The position numbers were made by a program, and so were the translations under genes. The notes beneath the pieces were generated by a model. The model saw only the letters and a list, made by a program, of their open reading frames with translations. It ran no database searches and had not been told where the DNA came from. A DNA stretch of 64,000 nucleotides, taken from Hygrocybe punicea. Its lineage: Eukaryota; Basidiomycota; Agaricomycetes; Agaricales; Hygrophoraceae. The stretch lies in the NCBI GenBank assembly GCA_963556145.1, contig OY744462.1:992001-1056000 (forward strand), in the 5' to 3' direction. Positions 10,964 to 22,640 of this stretch are shown in pieces (the first letter of the stretch is position 1; each line of letters opens with the position of its first letter).

Positions 10964-11716
10964 TCACACCATTGCTCCGACTACGACCATACACGCTACG
11001 ACAATGCAAAAGACGGTCGAGATTCCTGGAAGACGTATCTGCACTTTCTGGCTGCTCGACGTGGAACCCAGTGCCGTCGCAGAGGACGATGATGTTGAGG
11101 CGGAGAGTGAGTGCGAGGTTCTGGGTGTGGCGGAGGGAGTGGATGAAGTTGGAGTAAGTCCTCCATCATCGTAAATGGCATAGTCAAGTAAGAGATCGCT
11201 TCGTGGTTGGGTGAGTGAGGGCGGGGGTGGAGCGTTGCTGATCGTGAACGAGTGCGAGGTGGGGGTAAGACCGGTCTTGGAGTAGACGGCATAGTTGTAC
11301 ATCATGGTGGCACAACCCTGACCGTGAAAAGAGCCATCAGCTGCACCATCGAGCGTGAACGTGTAGTTGGTTGCGTAAATATAACCCTGCGAGGTCGGAC
11401 CTGGACAGATGATGTAGACGGTCAGGGCTATGCCTGTGAAGGTGAGGGTGGCCGAGTTGGCGAGGTCTGTGTCGTGCCATGTGTGGTTATACACTCGAGT
11501 CGGGTCCGGCTGCGACAAGCAGAAGGAGCATGAATGTGTGGGAGTGATCTCGCCCCACATTGAGGTTCCGGATCCTACGGAAGAATATGACCATGCTGGG
11601 TTGGCGTCGTCGACCGTGACGTTTGCAGCCCTCACGAAGAAGAAAAGTATCAAGAGGAAGCAGAGGACGGAGGGGCGGTAAGTGGGAATCGGGCAAGAGC
11701 GGTGTTGGCTGATCAT
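10964..11716 (-). CDS. Putative secreted or GPI-anchored/membrane protein of the Agaricomycete 'TWHD' type
   Basis: A 250-residue open frame. The N-terminus has a hydrophobic signal segment (residues about 15-30, SVLCFLLILFFFVRAA). It is followed by a cysteine-containing ectodomain with a TWHDT motif, several N-glycosylation sequons and an aromatic/glycine pattern (GSFHGQGCATMMYN) resembling the galactose-binding-like ectodomains common in mushroom-fungus membrane proteins. After that comes a Ser/Thr/Pro-rich stalk (residues about 165-220) and a C-terminal hydrophobic stretch (STVFCIVVACMVVVGAMV) that could be a membrane span or a GPI signal. No intron is needed. Function unknown. The start is chosen for the signal peptide; the real protein may continue past the final stretch if an intron was missed. 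Confidence 0.65.
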   Translation of the reverse strand: MISQHRSCPIPTYRPSVLCFLLILFFFVRAANVTVDDANPAWSYSSVGSGTSMWGEITPTHSCSFCLSQPDPTRVYNHTWHDTDLANSATLTFTGIALTVYIICPGPTSQGYIYATNYTFTLDGAADGSFHGQGCATMMYNYAVYSKTGLTPTSHSFTISNAPPPPSLTQPRSDLLLDYAIYDDGGLTPTSSTPSATPRTSHSLSASTSSSSATALGSTSSSQKVQIRLPGISTVFCIVVACMVVVGAMV

Positions 11717-12670
11717 TCTTGAAACGTGTATAGCCAGCGTTGAGCCTCAAACGAAGGCTGGACCGCTAGTGGGGAGTGGGTGAGGTCGAACTAGAAAGGG
11801 TCAAGCCGTGGCACGACATTCCAATAATCAGCGACAGCGTCCACTACCGGACTAGACTCAGACTGTATCACAAGGACAGAACTGAGTCACGACGTCACGG
11901 TCACGCTACCCTGTTGTTTGCGAATTTCAAGGCCAGGATCAAATAAAACCTGCCCGTTGTGAGAGAGAACGAGACTTGTATGGCAAACAACCTCGGTCTG
12001 GCGAGGTAAAACAGATTTTCGTGGTCAACAAGACGAAACCCGGTGAAATACTATTTGATAATTATTTGATCACCTGAGGCTGTGTTTGTCGATCAACTAC
12101 TACAAGCTTACCGTAACCTGATCAGGACACAATTTGGATGCGTCCTGGGCGCTATGCTATGTCAAGGTGTTGTCATGCCATGACCCAGTCAATCAACCAA
12201 ATCGAGCTCGAGAAATCCAGCGGTTGAACAAAAATACCAAGAAAAAGGATTTTCCTTCAGATCATGCACAGGAACATGAGACATAATTTGCGGTGCGGTT
12301 GGCTGTGGAGAGGTGGAGAGAGTGGTGTCATGATACCTATATACGGTTGGTGTGTTTTGGTTTTTTATCAAGGTTCAACGTTCAACTAGTGTTTCTGAAA
12401 ACAGATAAGACGTTTGCTCGTGTCGCTGCCCGGTTGGTTGCCATTTGGAAATGGGAATTATGGGATCGATGACGGGTTCTTGGCAGGCAGGAAATATTTA
12501 AATGCCACCCACGAGGGATACCAGTGCGATTTGTCGCTGATGAAGCATACGACATTCCGGTATAGATTATAAGTATCTTATCCACCCTATATTACACCGA
12601 TCATAAGAAAATTTCTCCTAGAAAGACACTCCAAATGGACCCATCGTTACCCAGGACCACCAAGGCCGGC
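11717..12670. other. Intergenic, no gene seen
   Basis: Lies between the divergent-side promoter region of the secreted-protein gene and the 3' end of the RasGEF gene. I see short open frames only, with no homology I recognise and no RNA gene. Confidence 0.6.
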
Positions 12671-15640
12671 TCATCCTGCTGGTGTTACACCCATCCGCAT
12701 CGCATCCTCGTTTCTTTTCAGTATAGCACTGTTCCTTCGTAAAACTTGGCCTTGGCTGTCTACTTCCCTGTCAACGCATAGAAGCCCCTTCTTCAAATAC
12801 TCTAAGGCCAGTCCGACCTCCAAGGACAGTCCGATCTCCGAAGACAGTCCTACCTCTAAGGCCAGTGCGACCTCATTTCCTTCACGTGCGTAGCGCACGT
12901 CTTGGTAGCTTAAAGCGAACATTGCATGTTCCTTCAAATTAACCCACTTTTGAAGGTTGATCAGTGGCGGATCGTGATGCTTGTCAACATCCTCCTCGTC
13001 CCGAATTATGGTGTCAATGTCGTGAAGATGAACGGCTATTGGCAGCAGGACCGTTAGACCCAAATACCATAGTTCAGCGGGGGCGGTACGCACCATGCCA
13101 CGGAATACAACCTGTCACTTTCGACAACGCCTTTCTGTAGTGGTTGTAGTTGAGATCTGGCCTGAGGAAATTTACCAGCTTCTTGAATTCGCGTTGTTCT
13201 CTGGGCGCCATACAATCATGCGTTAATGTGAGGCAAGCAATGTTCTCCGACTGCAACCCGCCCATGATGGCGGAATACGACGAATAATCGCGGATGGTCT
13301 GACATGCCTGCAAGAGGACAGTTAGAAAAGATGGCCATGCTTGACAGGTCCTGACAAAACGCCTATCACCTTCGCAGTTAGAGTAAAATATCGCTTGATC
13401 TCGGCTCTCTTCTTGAGCTCATCCGGGACTCCGTCAAATTCCAAGTCTAGTATGGAAAATTGAACCCAGCGGTTGATCGTTTCGGTGAGATCAATTGCCG
13501 CTGTTAAGTTGGGACAGTACAAAGGCTGCCTGCCATAAGCGATGTATTCAATCGGAAGAATGCGCTGGTATCTCTCCCCTCCTAATCTTGCGAGCGCAAA
13601 AGCTAGTTCCATAGGGTTTGGACCTCTTTGCCTCGTTGGATTGAATGATGAGGTGATGGGTGGAAGCGGGAAATTCATGGTTTCCTTATATGTTCGATGA
13701 GAGTTGTGACTGCATACAAAAGCATGTAACATACTTTCTCGCGAATCCCTTGCACAACCTCTAGAACTAATTTCTCCAGAGTATACGCAACATTGACCAC
13801 TGATGTCCTCAGACGATCGTTGATATCGAGGGCCAAGCTTCTCATTCGGGTTAGTACATCATCGGCAACGATTACATGCTGGTTGTTTAGCCAGTCCTTG
13901 ATAAAGCGCATAATACTAATCCCAATGAATAAATTTTGCCATTAAGGCTCATAAGGCAACATTTTAAAAGATTTCTTACCGGCACACGATATCATCGCAC
14001 ACATCGTCGTCCGGATGCTTGAGGGCAGTTTCATATCGACGGATGAGCTTCCTGAATATTTCAATGGGCGATATCAACGCCGGGTGGCCGATGAAAAAAA
14101 TGTCGTATTGCTCGGTGTCTTCCTCTGAGGTCCGCTTGTAAGGAAGACAACTGAAGTGTACTAGATTGCTTGCTTACCAGCAGATATTTGCAACAAGCAT
14201 TGTATCAGACCTTCCATCGTCGCTTTTCTGATAACGCGAGGTTGCCCATATAAGACGTGGACTTGGTGATATGTTGTCAAAGCAACTTCGAGAGGCGACA
14301 GTGGTCCGGTTGCTGGGGACACATTCATAATGGAGGATGGTTCTGTTTGCCGACGTTCGAGGAGCGGAGTGAAGCTATGCTGGGACATACGCCTAGATAT
14401 TCTGCTTGTTGAGAGGGAAGACGGCTCTGAAGAGAGGGAAGAGCGGTCTGAAAATGAGGAAGAACTCTCCATGGGTACAAACAAATCTGTTTGCCAGATG
14501 ATGATCCCTTCGCCGAGGTCCACAGGTGGAAGTTGAGGCGGAACGGACGGAGACCGCCAGCTAGAAACCAGGCTTGACAGGGAAATTGTTGATGTACGTG
14601 CAGGAGGCTGCGTGTAGGGATTACGACTATTTTGGGGTCGGGGTCTTGCTGGGGCGAGTACTTCAGCACTGACTGGGGCGAGTGTTTCAACAGGCTGATG
14701 CAGTTCCACTGAGAGCCAGTCACTGGAGATGTCAAAGTTAAGATATTGCCACTAACATGTAACCAGTGATTTGCAGAATTCCCTCATTTTAACGTTGACG
14801 ACATTGCTTCTGGGGTTAGAGGATTGTGAATCGCCGTCGTCCTGGGCAAATGAGAAGGAATTCTACATCAGACTATTGGCGAAGGACACACCTCTCCAAG
14901 AGCACTCTGGAGGGAAATAATTAGATTCCTACTTCATGATGTTGAAGAATGGACGCAATTGTGACATACCTCTTGGATGTCTCGAACAACTGCTTGAAAG
15001 GCAACGCCATGCGGCCCATGCGAAAGTGAGGTTCGGCCACCGAAGTAGTGAGTAAATTCCTGCAGTAGCTCTCGAACATTCTCTCGGAGCTCTGCACTGT
15101 CATGTTGTGCGGCGATGACTTGTTCTGTTTGAGCTCGGGCCAGCTCTCGGCTGATTTTTACCTGGTAAATGGACAGATGAGAAGATTAGGACCGCAACAC
15201 ATTTGATTGTAGAAGTTGTACTTGGAATCCGTCCATGCATGTGTCAATTTTTCTGTGTAGTTCGTTCACTCCTTCGAGTATGTCATCCTGTTTGAGAAAG
15301 CTTTGCATCGTGCTCAGTCTGGCCCACTCGCTAACTTTGTCATGAACACTATACAGCATCCTGTGATAGTCAAGCTCCAACTTTCAGTGAACAACAGTAC
15401 CACTGATAAATGATCCTGACATTTCAGCTTCAGCCAATGCGTCCGCGTGCGCTGGACTAGTAGCTTGACCGCCGTCACCACGTAACGCATCCATCAGGAG
15501 ATTACACCGCAGGATTAAGTTCCTGCATCTGCGCTGCAAACCCGAGTAACCAAGCTGCATTACGGAGAGTGAGATAAGAGCCTCACTTGGTAGACTTTGA
15601 CATTTTGAACGCGGTCGTAGACGGTTTTCACTGCACGCCG
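12671..15640 (-). CDS. Ras guanine-nucleotide exchange factor (RasGEF)
   Basis: Multi-exon minus-strand gene. Downstream exons encode the RasGEF catalytic (CDC25-type) domain: GPNPMELAFALARLGGERYQ, KRAEIKRYFTLTAK (13730-13370), ACQTIRDYSSYSAIMGGL (13310-13110), then IPWH joined across a 52-nt intron to AVHLHDIDTIIRDEED (13080-12990). The RasGEF_N module precedes it (KATMEGLIQCLLQISA at about 14210, then FIKDWLNNQHVIVADDV at about 13900). Upstream is a Ser/Pro-rich linker (14709-14300) and helical exons (15400-14900). The product would load GTP on Ras at the membrane, upstream of cAMP/MAPK signalling. The C-terminal tail has a short tandem repeat. The exact start was not resolved; the 7TM receptor gene begins about 270 bp further on, divergently. 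Confidence 0.82.
12775..12875 (-). repeat. Short tandem repeat in the RasGEF tail
   Basis: Four to five degenerate copies of an 18-bp-scale unit (GGCCAGTCCGACCTC-like) encode repeats of the form LEVGL-S/A. They lie after the catalytic domain, so length change would be tolerated. Confidence 0.6.
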
Positions 15641-15905
15641 ACCTTATCAGAGACTCAGAGTCCCACCAGTAGTTTTGTATAATTTATCTCACCTACGCCA
15701 GCTACGGCAAGGGGATTTACCACCGTGACGCTCATCGAGAATATCGATAATCAAAAGTGGAATAGTCACTAGTGTCATCCAGTGCCTGCTGTGCCCTGTG
15801 CCTGCCTCCGAGGCGTTCCTGAATCGTGACGCCCATCATGAAGAGGCGCTCTTTGCGAGTTGTTCCTTGCCCATCACCCGTCAAGACTTCGACTTCCTGC
15901 CCAGA

Positions 15906-17316
15906 ATGACCGTCACCGCCCTCAGCAGCAGAGATCCCGCCACGCATCTGATTCTCTCACGGGGAGCGTCCATCGGACTCGGCATCGACTGTGTGGCAGG
16001 TGCAACGTCCACTATTGCAGCAACAATCATTCTCGTGCTCATTTTCGTAAGGATCAGCACCTCTGTGATCGACGTACTCTGAGATCGCCTGTAGCACCGT
16101 TTGTCTAGGGAAGGGTGGTCAAACTGGGAAGCCCTGGATGTCTCGGTGGCGAGTCGATCACTTGAAGGCTTGTTTGGATAATTATTAACGTTACATCATT
16201 AGATTGCCTTGTTTCTGGCAGAAGTCATCCAGGGCATTGGACACACCATGAGTTTGAAATGGGTGATTGAAGGGGCGTCATATACAAGCCCTTTCTGCAC
16301 GGCTCAAGGTACGTTAGTATATGATGGCCTGCTTAGTATCATTTGCGTACGACTTTCTTCCTCTTTCAGCACTCTTGAAGCAGCTGTCAGAAGCCGGTGT
16401 TGCCCTGACTACGCTGGTAACCCTTAATCCGCACTCTGGCTATCCTAATTAACACTTTGGCCTGCAGACTATCGCCGTGCAGACCTTTTTGACCATATGG
16501 TGGCTCAAATACCTCAACAGAACCATCTCTCTGATCGTCGTTCTCGTTGAAGCTGTCTTCTTAATCATCTTTGTTGGAGTGGGGTTTGGTCTCCACACTC
16601 ACCCACCGAAAGAATACTATGGGGCTCCCACACCAGTATGACATTAACCCTGTTTTTCTTTATTGGCGAAACTGAGATGCGATAGTACTGGTGTTGGATC
16701 GGCAACGCGTATAAGGGAGAACGTTTGGGTGGGGAGTACGTGTGGTTTTGGGTGACACTCATTGTCTCCCTTGGCTCATATGTCCCCCTCACCTTATTAC
16801 ATTTCAACGTTATCCGTCCGGGGACTAGTTGGTACAGGCCCAGAGCCGAAGTCAGGCTGCCCTCATCTCAAGCCCGGAACCCCCATGGACGACCAGCAGG
16901 AAGCCTACCTCCTCGCCAGCTTGTAGATACGAGAGCGCAAGCCCACGGGCTCCCTAGTACCCCAGCGGATGTTCTCTCTCGGAAAGACATACAACTGTGG
17001 TCCACAATATTGTGGGTACTGCGTCGTTCATATCGAAACTTCATTGACCCCAGATACTAGGTACCCTGCGCTCTACTGCGTGATGATCTTGCCCCTCAGT
17101 GTCGTTCGTTGGATCACTTTTACAAAAGGACCTGTAAGCCCAGTTGCAACCTTCATTGTGGCGATTATCTTTTCGCTCAGTGGTATCGGGAATGCCCTTC
17201 TTTATGCTCTGACACGAGCGAGATTTTTCCGGCCCGACGAGAGGCAAGAACCTCAGCCACCTGTCCTGAAGCTGGAAACGATACCACCAGAGGCTGCAAG
17301 CAACTCCACGGATTGA
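15906..17316 (+). CDS. Seven-transmembrane receptor, Git3/CAR-like fungal GPCR
   Basis: Exons with short introns encode a 7TM protein. The start MTVTALSSRD is followed by helix 1 (CVAGATSTIAATIILVLIF). Helices 2-3 come next (ALFLAEVIQGIGH, FCTAQ joined across an intron to ALLKQLSEAGVALTTL), then IAVQTFLTIWWLKYLNR, helix 4 (LIVVLVEAVFLIIFVGVGF), an extracellular loop YWCWIGNAYKGERLGGEYVW, and helix 5. The last exon carries helices 6-7 (ALYCVMILPLSVVRW, ATFIVAIIFSLSGIGNALLY) and a short tail. The pattern matches Agaricomycete orphan GPCRs related to glucose/cAMP receptors. The ligand is unknown. Loop 1 between helices 1 and 2 (16050-16200) could not be modelled well: the simplest intron leaves it very short, so an exon may be missed or the gene slightly damaged. 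Confidence 0.75.
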
Positions 17317-18026
17317 ATCGGTGCAACAACAGTTTGGCACATTATTCAATTGATGGACTCGAGTCCGCGTCAGCTTCCATGCATACCCCTACTTAGCTCC
17401 CTAACAGTTCTTTCGATTCGGAACCGTAATTCACAAAGTTGATTCATCCTATGTCTCCATTTTTTTTTGCTCCGTCCTGTTGCATTCTCATGAGTCTTTC
17501 TATTAGCGGCGGGAAAGGTCGAGTTGCTCTGGCATCGTGTAGCAATTTGGTAATTTTCTAATGGCACCTTGATCACGTTCTCGAATTACTGTTCGCTATC
17601 GGTATGCTCAGGATGTTTCATAGATCTCGACCATGCATCGGAGTTGAGGTCAGCTAATAGACCGAAGACGCATACGAGCGTTGGGTCCCTGAAGTCCACA
17701 TCACGCCGGACGAAATTTTTGCACAGGAGTGTCTGCAAGCGATGGTCGATGGGATTGTCGTCCTCTGCGTCTGGACCGCCATGGATATTTGGCTTATCTC
17801 CACATCATTCAGAACGTCTTTACCAGTTCCATCCAAGCATCAAACACCAAAGCTTGCCACGTTCAGCTGGATCCAAGACATCTCGGAGAAGGTTGTCCTC
17901 CATAGCTGAAGCTACGAGACGATTGAATACCCTACTTATTTTCCTGAGCCCATCGACATCAAGCACGGCATCTGTCGAGCGTAGATCGGATGTGAGCCTG
18001 TCTAGACAGAAATTATGTCAGATTCA
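17317..18026. other. Intergenic; weak coding-like stretch on the minus strand
   Basis: Minus-strand frames 17980-17830 (LDVDGLRKISRVFNRLVASA, DNLLRDVLDPAERGKLW) and 17780-17595 (DNPIDHRLQTLLCKNF, VFGLLADLNSDAW) look coding in composition but are separated by a frame break without a good intron. I do not recognise the family. It may be a small lineage-specific gene or its relic beside the transposon end. Confidence 0.3.
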
Positions 18027-18465
18027 ACGAACAGTGGGGACCGGCAATGCCACTACCAAAAGTGTCCAGCATGTGACCTCTGGATAGAAAAGCTTATAAC
18101 TCTTCAGCAAGCTCAGATTTCGGTTTGAAGTACATGTAAGAGAAGAACTGGTAGATAAAAACAAGATGCAAAAATTGTTCGGAACAAATTTTTTTTTAGT
18201 GTCCTTAGTCTTGTGTATCTGGGGAAAGTGCCAAATACATGGTCTGCAACACAAAAACACATTATTGTAAAATCAATGTATTGCAAGCAATGGGTGACTT
18301 TCCGTAAGGCTTTTTCTAAGATTTTGAATAAAACGCCACCTTGCCGGCAGCCCGGCCAACATTTATTCGGATATTCTAGTCTGTATCCAAAACCGTAGAC
18401 TAAAATAAACAATTAGTTTTGAATATTCCTGTTGCGGCTCCCGCTATATCGAGTTTGCAGGCGAC

Positions 18466-19817
18466 ATGGATAACTTCCACCTGCTTGAGACAGAGGCAGC
18501 TGAAGACGACATCGAGGATGCTTCCCGTAACCAATGGCTTGCAGCTGCAGTAGCATCCATGTATGCAGGTGCTGAAGAGGCTCGATTAAACCGTTCCCGT
18601 ATTCGCAACCCGAGCCGCCTTTATCTCTGTCGTGCACAGCTCCTCCCCAATCCCCTTATTGACACCCCTTGGGTCCAACTACGCCGGAGCCGCTCTGACA
18701 GGGCCTACATCACCACTATGGGCTTTGATGTTGCCACCTTCGAAACCATAATCGCCGCAGGATTCGGTCGTGCATGGTATGAGACACCCATTCCACAACA
18801 AGACACGGATGTTGAGGGGACAACACGCCCTGGTCGTCGATCACTAGATGCAGAAGGAGCATTGGGTCTTGTTCTCCATTATCTTAATTCTACCATGCGA
18901 GAAATAACTCTCCAAGAAATTTTCGCCCTCATCCCATCCACCGTCTCGCGGTACCTCCGTTTTGGTCTCAAACTACTACTTCAGACACTACGCAGCTCAC
19001 ACGATGCCCGGATAAGCTGGTTCCATGAGCTCTCAGAGTTCGAAGATCATAGTGATCTTGTGTGCGTGCGTCATCCACTTCTCGTGGGTGCGTTCGCCAG
19101 CATCGATGGTCTCAACCTCCCGGTCCAAACGTCGGATGACGAGGACATCGAGAATGCCACCTATAACGGTTGGCTTCATGACCATTTTATAAGTTCTGTC
19201 CTGGTCTTTTGCTCGAGTGGTCAGCTTCACTAAGTTCTGTTTTTTCATATCTGAATACAACCTTTGCAGGTCCTATAATTGCCGCCAACATCAATGCACC
19301 CGGAAGCTGGCACGATTCACGTGTAGCACAGCCAATATACGAGCGGCTTAGGACCCTGACTCCCCCAGGATTTTTTCTTGTCGCTGACACGGCATTTCCA
19401 CGCGGCACCAATCAAATCGAAGGCCGTATTCGTGCTCCCCTCAAGTCCGGCCAACGCATCCCGGGAACTCCTGAGGAGGTACAGGCTGTTATGGATTTCG
19501 ATCGTCAACTCCTTTCCTACAGGCAGACTGCGGAATGGGGAAACAGAGCTATCCAAGGATCATTTGGCCGACTGCGCATTCCTCTTGAGATCAAGAATTC
19601 TGACACTCGTGGAGACCTCATTGAGATCTGTCTTCGCCTGCACAACCTTCGGTGCCGTCGCGTTGGGTTAAACCAGATTCAGTCAGTTTACATGCCGAGG
19701 TGGAGGGATAATGCTGAACAAGAGCAGCTGTGGAATGACTTCGAGAGCGTATTGTTCACAGATCAGCGAGATAATGATCGCATTTCCAGGTTTCACACAG
19801 TTGCTAACTACGAGTAA
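18466..19817 (+). CDS. PIF/Harbinger transposase (DDE_Tnp_4), intact
   Basis: Two exons (18466-19219 and 19270-19817) join across a 50-nt GT-AG intron, giving about 433 residues with no internal stop. An N-terminal region precedes a helix-turn-helix segment (LQEIFALIPSTVSRYLRFGL, residues about 147-167). The catalytic triad is visible: first Asp in ASIDGLN (about residue 211), second Asp in VADTAFP (about 290), and Glu in AEWGNRAIQGSFG (about 339). Signature NGWLHDHFISSV and NAPGSWHDSRV blocks surround the intron. The protein should cut and rejoin the element's ends in the nucleus, usually together with the Myb-like partner encoded at 20107-22063. Its open frame contrasts with the decay of every other transposon gene in the window. 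Confidence 0.9.
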
Positions 19818-20106
19818 TGATCTTCTGTTTTGGTGTTCTGCACCCTGTAATTTCTCCTCATGTAATGTTTCTTCGTACAGTTGTAACATCAAAATGCTCC
19901 CCATTTTGGGGAGCAGACGCTTTATTTCTGGGTATAAGGACAGCGATGGGACAGACTACGATGAGGACAATGAATGAGTAATGACTGTGGCCTCACTTTG
20001 AGGTGAAGTATACGAGAGATCAGCTGAAATGGAGTAAGGACTGTGTGGCCATGGCAGTGAGTAAGGACCGTGGCCCCCAACGTCGGGGCAATTGACAATT
20101 GATTTT

Positions 20107-22063
20107 CTAATGGGGAGCGTTCTCATCATTGACATTGACATCTTGGGCTTGACAGCGTAAGGTGGGCTTGAGCTGGGCAATTTTTTGCTGGACAGCGACG
20201 GGAAGATGAGACGGCGTAGTGTTGGTGGTGGTGGCCAATTGGAGTGGACCCTCATGGTGGGATTTCAAGTCAGGACTGGCTGGCGAAATTGCTGTATCAG
20301 ACGTCATCGGGTGAGGAGTGGGTGATTGGTGGAATGCATACGTGCGCCTCAGTGCGCGTGCAGGTGCAGGAAGCTTCTGCTTGATAGAATGCTCACTATT
20401 GTCGTCTGTAGCCTCGTTGTCAGTTATCCACGTAACTGAGCCACCACCTTCTGGGTAGTGAACCTCGTTTCGGATCTTATGCTTGGGCCTTTGGTCAACG
20501 GAGTGAACACGGCCCCTCGGTGTCTCCATGCCCATGCCCATGCCCCTGCCCATACCCATCTCGAGTTTAATGTGAGCCATATCGCGTGCACGGTCGGCCT
20601 CATAGACATGACCCTGTAGAGTAGTGATCTGCGTGTGAAGGGACTCGATGACAGCTTGAGAATCACGATTTTGTTGAGCGCTTGCGAAAATTTGAGCACT
20701 TTGCAGGGTGCGCTGGGATCGTTCCTGTTCACGAGACTCCTGCGCTGCTGGATCAAAAGCAGCAGAGATCTTTTGTACAAAGTCTAACCCAGCACCCCCA
20801 CGAGCATTGCGGCGGATGGGGGGTTGGTCACGTATCCCTCGAACGACAGCCACTTTGGTGGGAACCTGTGTCACTTCATTGTCGGTGCTGATAGTGATGG
20901 CACTTTCATAGCCATGGTCCTCGTCCATGTCATCGCCAAAGTCGGAGTCATTCAGCTCACGTGTACCTGCCCTCTCGTTTATCAAGACATCAATCGCATG
21001 TGCACGATCAATGTGTGGCGGGCAGATGCCACGGCCGGTGGGCTTTGTTGTCCTCACGAGCTGGTGGATGATCGTAATGAGTTAATAACCATCATCAATA
21101 CATTAGTGAAGTGTGTACCTGCTTGAACTTCGTCTCTAAGGACTTTTGGGCCCTCTGCGGGCGACCCTGCCTTTGACACCATTTGGTAAACCGCACATGG
21201 ACGGCCTTCCAGCCGCGTTGTCCCAATGGTAACTCAAGCTCGACGTGGTCCAGGAGTGCCTTCATGTCGTCAAGTTTGTAGTTACCAGCACCTTGAGGGC
21301 GGCCGATTCGTTTAGGCATTCATGGGTCATCGTCTCCATCACCATGGCCCTTGCGCTTCTGTGGTCGATCTCTCTCAAGCTCGGCACGAAATCTAGGCTT
21401 CCGATCTAAGTCCAGCTCCTGCTTAATTTTGAGCATCGGGGCTGGCTTTCTTGGTTTGGCAGCATGTACTGATGATCGCACAAGATCGCGGGCATCGACC
21501 AGCTCCTCGTCATCAGAGTCGTCATGGGGACGGAGGCCCATAGGTACTTGATGATGCAGTGGCGGCAACGCAGGGAGGTGTGAGTTGGGGTGTCCCTTGT
21601 GAGTGAGCATGAGCTGCCCAGGCCCTGATTCGTGTAAATAGTCCTGTCACAAATGCGTAAGCGGCAACGACTATTTAAAACAGTAGAGTGACTCGGACCT
21701 CATATTGGTCCACCGCAATCACAGGCGCTCCAGTAATAGGCTCGTGATCAAACTGGATGTCAAATGATCTTAGCAGTGTGCCAATAAACCCGAGCCGTGA
21801 GTGTACCTTGTAAGGGGAAAAGCGATAATCGCCCGGTGCGATTGGCACAGAACCCTTGCCCTATAAAAAAAGATACACAACTTGTCAGGTGCCAAGACGC
21901 CGTGAGTCAGAAGTGCGATACTCACGACAGGGAGATTGTGTTGTGGAACTCCAGTGTATGGAATCCAGTGAGAAAACGGATCTTCCCCGACAGTGTGAGG
22001 AGGATGAGCATTGACGAGAGGAAAATTAGGACATTGAGTCGACGTGGGGAAGTTGGTATGCAT
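20107..22063 (-). pseudogene. Harbinger partner protein with DUF6818/Myb-like domain, one in-frame TGA
   Basis: Minus-strand exons: about 22063-21930 (start MHTNFPTSTQ, WIPYTGVPQHNLPV), 21858-21700 (SVPIAPGDYRFSPYKVHSRL), 21641-21110 and 21062-20107. The third exon contains the Myb/trihelix-like DUF6818 domain (GRPQGAGNYKLDDMKALLDH, GWKAVHVRFTKW, KSLETKFKQ), which continues after a 48-nt intron as LVRTTKPTGRGICPPHI. A coiled region and a GM-repeat (GMGRGMGMGM) follow. Such proteins bind subterminal DNA and assist nuclear import of the transposase. TGA at 21320-21322 sits just before MPKRIGRPQG, where Arg would fit. Either the gene is dead, or translation restarts at that Met to give a shorter but domain-complete protein. 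Confidence 0.7.
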
Positions 22064-22269
22064 ACGTGAAGAAAGGAGGGTGCAGAGACTGGGGTAAAAC
22101 AGTAGAATTGCGCCTTCTTATACTGTTGGCACTCAGGTACATGGACGACATAAGTCACTCGTTTACACTCAGAAATTGGCCATTCAATTTATCACAACAT
22201 GGTGTGGAATGCCACAAAATGCAATGATTGGCAGCTGTACTGTCAATAAGACTAGGAAGTACAGTTGGA

Positions 22270-22640
22270 AAGAAAAAAGTTGAGTACCCAACTCACCTCA
22301 TAGCAGTGATGCGCTGATGACTTCGAAAAAAGGTATGCTGAACTGCTTTCGTTGTCGAGTCCCTTGTTAAAGGTAGACAGGATGAGAGTGAACGGAGAGT
22401 AGGACGTCGGAGATGGTAATATTGCAGCATGAAACGCAGTGACCAGCCATAATGCTATAGCGAGGCATAATGCTATAGCGAGGGCCAGTAAGTACAATTA
22501 GAATAAAATGTGTACCTAACTCCCCCCGTAGCAGTGATGCGCCCAAGACTTCAAAAAATCCCATGCTGAAGTGCCTTCATCGTTGAGTCCCTCGTCAAAA
22601 ACAAATGGGAAGTGGGAGTATGAGATCGGGAGGGGTAGTA
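22270..22640. repeat. Diverged direct duplication inside the Harbinger element
   Basis: A block around 22285-22400 (TAGCAGTGATGCGC, ATGCTGAA, TCGTTGAGTCCC) recurs at about 22525-22640, a spacing near 237 bp. Between them GCATAATGCTATAGCGAG is itself tandemly doubled (22448-22483). On the minus strand both copies resemble exon ends with a GTGAGT/GTACAC donor, so they may be duplicated upstream exons or 5' UTR of the partner gene. Confidence 0.6.

Noticed and set aside
12671..17316. RasGEF and 7TM receptor as a co-regulated divergent signalling pair
   Set aside because: They are divergent neighbours, but RasGEF 5' structure is unresolved and nothing in the sequence shows a shared control element.
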